Origin: Thermohalobaculum sp050043005
GTDB lineage: Bacteria; Pseudomonadota; Alphaproteobacteria; Rhodobacterales; Rhodobacteraceae
Direction of reading: 5' to 3'
Length of the DNA: 39,324 bases
Assembly (NCBI GenBank): GCA_050043005.1
Contig: JBHJIZ010000168.1
Coordinates: 1-39,324, forward strand
Part shown: positions 33,835 to 39,324 of the stretch, in pieces
Layout of the letters: every line of letters begins with the position of its first letter
Numbering within the stretch: the first letter of the stretch is position 1
The notes under the pieces: model-generated
What the model saw: the letters and a program-made list of their open reading frames with translations, nothing else
What the model was told of the DNA's origin: nothing
The model's database searches: none
Position numbers and translations under genes: made by a program

Positions 33835-35384
33835 AACTGAGCATTTGGACATACGAAGGCCCGCCGCATGTCGGGGCGATGCGTATCGCGACGGCGATGA
33901 AGGGGTTGCATTACGTTCTGCATGCGCCGCAAGGCGACACCTACGCCGATCTACTCTTCACGATGATCGCGCGCCGGGACCATCGCCCACCGGTCACCTA
34001 CACGACTTTTCAGGCGCGCGATCGGGGATCGGATACAGCGACGATCTTCAAGGATGCATGCCGCGAGGCATATGAGCGCTTCAAACCGCAGGCGTTGATC
34101 GTCGGGGCTTCCTGCACGGCCGAGTTGATTCAGGACGATCCCGGGGGATTGGCGGCGGCACTCGATCTGTCGGTTCCTGTCATTCCGCTGGAGTTGCCGT
34201 CTTATCAGCGCAAGGAGAACTGGGGTGCGGGAGAGACCTTCTACCAGATTGTCCGCCACCTGGCCGGACCGATGGAGCGCACGCCCGAGCTTAGCTGCAA
34301 TATTCTAGGTCCTACCGCGCTGGGCTTTCGCAATCGCGACGACGTTACCGAGATCACTCGGATCCTCGAAGCTCTCGGTATCTCGGTGAATGTCTGCGCT
34401 CCACTGGGAGCCGAGCCCAAGGACATTGCCCGGTTGGCGGCGGCGCACTTCAATGTCGTTCTTTATCCCGAGATCGCTGACGATGCGGCGCGGTGGCTCG
34501 AGAGAACCTATGGACAGCCCAGAACCAAAATAGTGCCGATGGGCGTTGGTGCGACCCGCGATTTTGTCGCCGAGATCAGCACGATCGTCGGGCGGACGGT
34601 TCTAACCGACGAGAGCGGTTTGCGTCTGCCTTGGTGGTCGCGGTCGGTGGATTCGACCTATCTGACGGGCAAGCGGGTCTTCATCTTTGGGGATGCAACG
34701 CATGCCGTCGCGGCCGCCCGAATCTCGGCACAGGAGATGGGCTTCGAGGTTGTCGGGCTTGGCTGCTACAACCGCGAGTTTGCGCGAGATCTTCGCACTG
34801 CCGCCAAAGAGTACGGCGTCGAGCCTCTCATCACGGACGACTACCTTGTGGTTGAGGAGGCGATCGCAGCCGCGCAGCCCGAGATGATCCTGGGCACCCA
34901 GATGGAACGCCACATGGGCAAGCGTCTTGGTGTCCCGTGTGCGGTGATCTCCGCGCCTGTCCATGTACAAGACTACCCGGCGCGGTACTCGCCCGTCATG
35001 GGTTGGGAAGGCGCAAACGTCCTGTTCGATACGCTGATCCATCCGCTTGTGATGGGTCTGGAAGAACACCTGCTGACGATGTTCCGCGATGACTTCGAGT
35101 TCCACGACCATGCCGGGCCGTCGCATCTGGGCGGTCATGCGCCAACGTCTCAGCACGAACCGGTCCCGGTGGAGCAACAAGCCGTCAACGCAGCAAACAC
35201 CGCGGCGGCGAACGTCGAAGGCGCCCCGAGCTGGCACCCGGATGCCGAGAAGGAGCTGCGCAAGATCCCGTTCTTCGTACGGGGTAAGGCCCGGCGCAAC
35301 ACAGAGAAATTCGCGGCAGAGCAAGGCCGTGCTGTCATCGATGTCGAGACGCTTTACGATGCCAAAGCGCACTTTGCCCGCTGA
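33831..35384 (+). CDS. bchB: Light-independent protochlorophyllide reductase subunit B
   Basis: The partner of BchN in DPOR, 517 residues. Asp36 (QGDTYAD), the unusual fourth ligand of the NB cluster, is present, as are ASCTAELIQDDPGG and TQMERHMGKRLGVPCAVISAP. A low-complexity His/Ala/Pro/Gln linker (about 425-470) precedes the small C-terminal domain (WHPDAEKELRKIPFFVRGKARRNTEKFA). The ATG overlaps the bchN stop (ATGA); the upstream extension is bchN out of frame. Its 3' end overlaps the bchH start by at least 26 bp. Confidence 0.97.
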   Translation: MKLSIWTYEGPPHVGAMRIATAMKGLHYVLHAPQGDTYADLLFTMIARRDHRPPVTYTTFQARDRGSDTATIFKDACREAYERFKPQALIVGASCTAELIQDDPGGLAAALDLSVPVIPLELPSYQRKENWGAGETFYQIVRHLAGPMERTPELSCNILGPTALGFRNRDDVTEITRILEALGISVNVCAPLGAEPKDIARLAAAHFNVVLYPEIADDAARWLERTYGQPRTKIVPMGVGATRDFVAEISTIVGRTVLTDESGLRLPWWSRSVDSTYLTGKRVFIFGDATHAVAAARISAQEMGFEVVGLGCYNREFARDLRTAAKEYGVEPLITDDYLVVEEAIAAAQPEMILGTQMERHMGKRLGVPCAVISAPVHVQDYPARYSPVMGWEGANVLFDTLIHPLVMGLEEHLLTMFRDDFEFHDHAGPSHLGGHAPTSQHEPVPVEQQAVNAANTAAANVEGAPSWHPDAEKELRKIPFFVRGKARRNTEKFAAEQGRAVIDVETLYDAKAHFAR

Positions 35385-38300
35385 CGCGCCACCCGTGCGG
35401 GTGGTGATCGTCACGCTCGACAGCCATCTGGCTGCTCCGATCGAGCGTGCGCGCAAGGAACTGCAACGCGACATACCTGGCCTTCAACTCGACCTGCATG
35501 CGGCGGCAGAGTGGTCGTCGGATCCTGCGGCGCTTGAGAGGTGCCAGGCAGATGTAGCCCAGGCCAACATCATCATCGCGACCATGCTGTTTCTGGACGA
35601 ACATATCCGCGCGATCCTGCCGGATCTGGAAGCGCGTGCGCCGCATTGCGACGCGTTCGTCGGTTGCATGGCTGCGGGCGAGGTGATCCGGCTCACTCGG
35701 CTGGGTCGCTTCAACATGGGTGCGAAGGAGTCGGCTGCGATCGCGCTGCTGAAGCGTTTGCGAGGCTCGGGCAAAAAGAAAGTCTCGTCTGGCGCGCACC
35801 AGATGCGGATGCTGAAGCGGATCCCCAAGATCCTCCGCTTTATTCCCGGGACCGCTCAGGACGTGCGCGCGTATTTCCTGTCCATGCAGTACTGGATGGC
35901 GGGATCCGACGACAACATCTCTGCACTGGTTCGTTTCCTGCTGGATCGGTATGCGGCGGGGCCGCGCGAAGACTTGCGAGGCCATCTGAGCGCGCCAGCA
36001 CCTGTCGAGTATCCGGAAGTTGGGCTCTACCATCCGGATCTGGGTGGACGCCGGGTGACGGATCGGCTGGATGATCTGCCCGGCTCAGGGACGACCGGCA
36101 CAGTCGGCGTGCTGTTGATGCGAGCCTATGTGCTGGCAGGCGACACGGCACATTATGATGGCGTGATACGCGAGCTCGAGGCACGCGGTCTGCGGGTGAT
36201 CCCGATCTTCGCGGCCGGACTAGACGCTCGCCCGGCGATCGATGCTTTTTTGCGCGATCGCGGGGAGCCGCAGATCGACGCCTTGCTGAGCTTGACTGGG
36301 TTCTCGCTGGTTGGTGGACCGGCCTACAACGACACCAAGGCTGCGGAGCAAGCGCTCGCCGAGCTTGATGTTCCATACGTTGCCGCCCACGCCTTGGAGT
36401 TCCAGACGCTGCAGGAATGGCGCAGCGGCGGGCGTGGCCTTTCGCCGATCGAGGCGACGATGATGGTCGCAATCCCCGAAATCGACGGTGCCACAGGCCC
36501 GATGGTCTACGGTGGTCGCACGAACGGCGGCCGCTCAATGCAGTCGGATGCCGAGCGCGCTGGACGGCTGGCGGACCGCATCAGCCGTCTTGTCTCCCTG
36601 CGGAAAACGGCGATCCAGAATCGTAAGGTTGCGGTAGTCCTGTATGGATTCCCGCCGAATGCCGGGGCCGTGGGCACGGCAGCGCACCTGGGTGTGTTCG
36701 AATCGCTCCACAACACTCTGAACGCCATGGCGGCCGAAGGCTATGATGTCGAAGTGCCCGAGACGGTCGATGATCTGCGCCGCGCGATCCTGAAGGGGAA
36801 TGCCGAGGTTCACGGTCAGCAAGCCAATGTGGCGGCGCGCGTCACGGCGGACGAGATCGTGGCGCGCGATCCTTATCTTTCAGAGGTCGAAGCCGCCTGG
36901 GGACCGGTGCCTGGCAAGCACCAGACAGATGGCCGTGATGTTTTTGTCTTGGGCGCGCACTTCGGCAAGGTTTTCGTCGGTGTGCAACCTGCCTTCGGCT
37001 ACGAGGGCGATCCGATGCGCCTTCTCTTCGAGAAAGGCTTCGCGCCAACGCATGCGTTCTGCGCGTTCTACCGCTGGATGCGCGAAGACTTCGGTGCCGA
37101 TGTGGCTCTGCACTTTGGAATGCACGGTGCAATGGAGTTCATGCCGGGCAAGCAGGTCGGCATGGGGCCGGAGTGCTGGCCTGACCGACTCATCGGCGAC
37201 CTGCCTAACGTCTATCTCTATGCGATGAACAACCCGTCCGAGGGAGCACTTGCCAAACGCCGCGGCGCCGCGACGCTTGTAACCCATCTGACGCCCCCCG
37301 TGGCGAAGGCTGGGCTCTACAAGGGTCTTGTCGAGTTGAAGGCCTCGCTCGAGCGTTGGCGCACCGGGGATCCTGCCGCGCCCGAACGGAGCGAACTGCA
37401 GGAGATGATCCGTGCGCAAGCCGGGGAACTTGACTTGGCGTGCGACGATATCGATGCGCTTTGGGTCGAGTTGCTCGAATACGAGCAGTCCTTGATCCCA
37501 CATGGCCTCCACGTCGTCGGACGAACGCCGGATGACGACGTTCGTGCCGATCTGCTGGCAACAATGGCCGAAGCGTTGCCGGACCATGACTTGACCGAGG
37601 CCGATCGCCATCTGCAAACGGATACCGAAACACCGGCAATCCTGCATGCGTTGAGCGGTGGTTTCATCCGACCGGTGCCGGGCGCTGATTTGATCCGCGC
37701 CCCGCACGCTTTGCCGACCGGGCGCAACATTCATTCCTTTGATCCGTTCCGCATGCCATCGACCTTTGCGCTGGAAGACGGTGCCCGCCAGGCAGAGCGG
37801 TTGCTGCAACGCCATCTGGCCGAGGGACACTCTCTACCAAGATCCGTCGCACTGGTGCTGTGGGGTTCGGACAATCTGAAGACCGAGGGCGGGCCGATTG
37901 CCCAGGCCATGGCGCTGATGGGCGCGCGCCCAAGATTCGACAGCTATGGCCGCTTGTGTGGCGCCGAGCTTATCCCGTTGGAGGAACTCCGACGCCCGCG
38001 CATCGATGTGGTGATGACGCTGTCCGGGATTTTCCGTGACCTGCTTCCACTTCAGACGAAGATGCTCGCCGAAGCTGCTTGGTTGGCCGCCATCGCGGAT
38101 GAACCGGCCGAGATGAACCACGTCAGGGCGCATACGCTAGCGCATGCTGACGCAAAGGAAATGGACTTTGATACAGCAGCGCTGCGGGTCTTCTCGAATG
38201 CTGACGGCGCATACGGCTCCAACGTCAATCACATGGTCGACGCGGGCGCCTGGGACGACGAGGACGAACTGGCCGACACATTCCAGAAGCGCAAATGCTT

Positions 38301-38913
38301 CGCCTATGGACGCGACGGGCGACCCGCCGCGCAACCGGAGCTGATGAACGCAGTTCTGGCCGATGTCGATCTCGCCTATCAGAACCTTGAATCGGTCGAA
38401 CTGGGTGTGACCACGATTGACCACTACTTCGATACGCTCGGCGGTATCTCTCGTGCCGTGCGGCGTGCGCGCGGTGGCGAAGATGCCCCTGTCTATATCT
38501 CAGACCAGACGCGCAGCGATGGCAAGGTTCGTACCCTGTCCGAACAGGTCGCGCTCGAAACCCGCACCCGGACACTGAACCCGAAATGGTACGAGGGCAT
38601 GTTGAACCATGGCCACGAGGGCGTGCGTCAGATCGAGGCGCATGTGACCAATTCGGTCGGTTGGTCGGCGACCACGGGTCAAGTCGACCCCTGGGTCTAT
38701 CAGCGCATGACCGAGACGTTCCTGCTGGATCCCGAAATGCGGCGCCGCCTGGGCGATCTGAACCCTCAGGCAAGCGCGCGTTTGGCCAACCGGCTGATCG
38801 AAGCGCAGGAGCGTGACTACTGGAGCCCCGACGACGAGACGTTGGCTGCGATGCGCGCGGCGGGCGACGAACTGGAAGACCGGCTCGAGGGTATCCCCCT
38901 CGCAGCGGAATAG
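35359..38913 (+). CDS. bchH: Magnesium chelatase subunit H
   Basis: The large porphyrin-binding catalytic subunit of Mg chelatase, 1184 residues from ATG 35359, normal for the family. It binds protoporphyrin IX and Mg2+ and receives energy from BchI-BchD. Landmarks are VVIVTLDSH at the start, HFGMHGAMEFMPGKQVG (conserved His/Glu near residue 585) and VMTLSGIFRDLLPLQ. ATG 35341 (six codons earlier) is an equal candidate; both overlap bchB and have weak ribosome sites, so coupling is likely. The longer open frame is bchB out of frame. It ends in TAG, 9 bp before bchL. Confidence 0.97.
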   Translation: MPKRTLPADAPPVRVVIVTLDSHLAAPIERARKELQRDIPGLQLDLHAAAEWSSDPAALERCQADVAQANIIIATMLFLDEHIRAILPDLEARAPHCDAFVGCMAAGEVIRLTRLGRFNMGAKESAAIALLKRLRGSGKKKVSSGAHQMRMLKRIPKILRFIPGTAQDVRAYFLSMQYWMAGSDDNISALVRFLLDRYAAGPREDLRGHLSAPAPVEYPEVGLYHPDLGGRRVTDRLDDLPGSGTTGTVGVLLMRAYVLAGDTAHYDGVIRELEARGLRVIPIFAAGLDARPAIDAFLRDRGEPQIDALLSLTGFSLVGGPAYNDTKAAEQALAELDVPYVAAHALEFQTLQEWRSGGRGLSPIEATMMVAIPEIDGATGPMVYGGRTNGGRSMQSDAERAGRLADRISRLVSLRKTAIQNRKVAVVLYGFPPNAGAVGTAAHLGVFESLHNTLNAMAAEGYDVEVPETVDDLRRAILKGNAEVHGQQANVAARVTADEIVARDPYLSEVEAAWGPVPGKHQTDGRDVFVLGAHFGKVFVGVQPAFGYEGDPMRLLFEKGFAPTHAFCAFYRWMREDFGADVALHFGMHGAMEFMPGKQVGMGPECWPDRLIGDLPNVYLYAMNNPSEGALAKRRGAATLVTHLTPPVAKAGLYKGLVELKASLERWRTGDPAAPERSELQEMIRAQAGELDLACDDIDALWVELLEYEQSLIPHGLHVVGRTPDDDVRADLLATMAEALPDHDLTEADRHLQTDTETPAILHALSGGFIRPVPGADLIRAPHALPTGRNIHSFDPFRMPSTFALEDGARQAERLLQRHLAEGHSLPRSVALVLWGSDNLKTEGGPIAQAMALMGARPRFDSYGRLCGAELIPLEELRRPRIDVVMTLSGIFRDLLPLQTKMLAEAAWLAAIADEPAEMNHVRAHTLAHADAKEMDFDTAALRVFSNADGAYGSNVNHMVDAGAWDDEDELADTFQKRKCFAYGRDGRPAAQPELMNAVLADVDLAYQNLESVELGVTTIDHYFDTLGGISRAVRRARGGEDAPVYISDQTRSDGKVRTLSEQVALETRTRTLNPKWYEGMLNHGHEGVRQIEAHVTNSVGWSATTGQVDPWVYQRMTETFLLDPEMRRRLGDLNPQASARLANRLIEAQERDYWSPDDETLAAMRAAGDELEDRLEGIPLAAE

Positions 38914-38922
38914 GAGGCGCGC

Positions 38923-39324
38923 ATGAGCCCGCTCGCCAACAAAGACCTGATGCGGAAGGCTGCTGGCATCCCAAGCCTGCGTGGCGCGGATGGCGAAGGC
39001 TCGGTCCAGGTCCATCTGGACCCGCCGATGCAGATCGAAACCGCAAAAGTCTTCTCGGTTTACGGGAAGGGTGGCATCGGCTAGTCAACGACGTCGTCCA
39101 ATCTGTCTGCCGCGTTCTCGAAACTCGGCAAGCGGGTGCTGCAGATCGGTTGTGATCCGAAACATGATTCCACGTTTACGCTGACGAAGTCGGTGGTCCC
39201 CACCGTGATCGATACTCTGAAGGAAGTCGACTTCCATGCCGAGGAGTTGCGCCCGGAGGATTTCGTCTTTGAGGGGTACAACGGTGTCATGTGCGTCGAG
39301 GCCGGAGGCCCGCCGGCGGGCACT
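38923..39324 (+). pseudogene. bchL: bchL (DPOR iron protein) with in-frame TAG at the Walker A lysine; 3' end cut by window edge
   Basis: BchL is the ATP-dependent, NifH-like 4Fe-4S protein that feeds electrons to BchN-BchB. A GGAGG ribosome site precedes ATG 38923. The N-terminus (MSPLANKDLMRKAAGIPSLRG) and SVYGKGGIG are normal, but codon 54, at 39082-39084, is TAG where the family has the invariant Walker A Lys of GKGGIGKST. The frame then continues perfectly: STTSSNLSAAFSKLG, IGCDPKHDSTFTL, and GVMCVEAGGPPAGT up to the edge, including the first cluster-region Cys environment. A single A-to-T change (AAG to TAG) explains it. As it stands, translation gives a 53-residue fragment. Alternatives are a sequence error or readthrough. 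Confidence 0.9.

Noticed and set aside
35089..35340. Upstream extension of bchH
   Set aside because: It is the bchB C-terminal coding region in another frame; BchH family similarity starts near 35359.
39082..39084. TAG as pyrrolysine or recoded sense codon
   Set aside because: Several genes in the window (bchH, bchI, crtC, crtD, AEC transporter) end with TAG, no pyrrolysine system is expected in this group, and no recoding structure was evident nearby.

Overview
The window is most of an alphaproteobacterial photosynthesis gene cluster (PGC) plus the housekeeping genes at its left border. A type-II reaction centre (pufL, pufM, tetraheme pufC), LH1 genes (pufB, pufA), bacteriochlorophyll a genes, the spheroidene/spheroidenone carotenoid branch (crtA, B, C, D, E, F, I) and the PpsR/PpaA regulators point to Rhodobacterales. 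pufC at the end of the puf operon and no pufX there fits a Roseobacter-type aerobic anoxygenic phototroph better than Rhodobacter sphaeroides or R. capsulatus. The species cannot be fixed from sequence alone.

Bases 1-8230 (+ strand) hold a sensor kinase cut by the window edge, a SPOR-domain lipoprotein, a D,D-carboxypeptidase, tmk, holB, tatD, a metallo-beta-lactamase-fold hydrolase and an AEC transporter. From dac to the AEC gene most genes touch or overlap by 4 bp, as in one operon. A terminator at about 8263-8291 separates this block from the convergent puf operon.

Bases 8330-19462 (- strand) hold crtE-crtF-bchC-bchX-(two tiny ORFs)-bchY-bchZ-pufQ-pufB-pufA-pufL-pufM-pufC, read from high to low coordinates. 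Hairpins follow pufQ and pufA. Divergent crtD-crtC (+) are followed by tspO-crtB-crtI (-), then crtA-bchI-bchD-bchO (+), ppsR and ppaA (-), and bchF-bchN-bchB-bchH-bchL (+), which runs off the right edge. TGT-N12-ACA palindromes of the PpsR/CrtJ type lie in the bchC, crtE/crtD and crtI/crtA promoter regions. The bchF/ppaA region has only degenerate versions.

Together the genes make the pigments (protoporphyrin IX to bacteriochlorophyllide a; FPP/GGPP to spheroidenone), the LH1-RC core, and the redox/light regulators. The most striking observation is at the right edge. bchL, the iron protein of dark-operative protochlorophyllide reductase, has an in-frame TAG at 39082-39084, exactly at the conserved Walker A lysine codon (AAG to TAG), and its reading frame is otherwise intact. 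If real, dark protochlorophyllide reduction should fail although bchN and bchB look intact, so the cell would need a light-dependent reductase, a second bchL, or readthrough.

I saw no tRNA, rRNA, CRISPR, insertion sequence or integrase.
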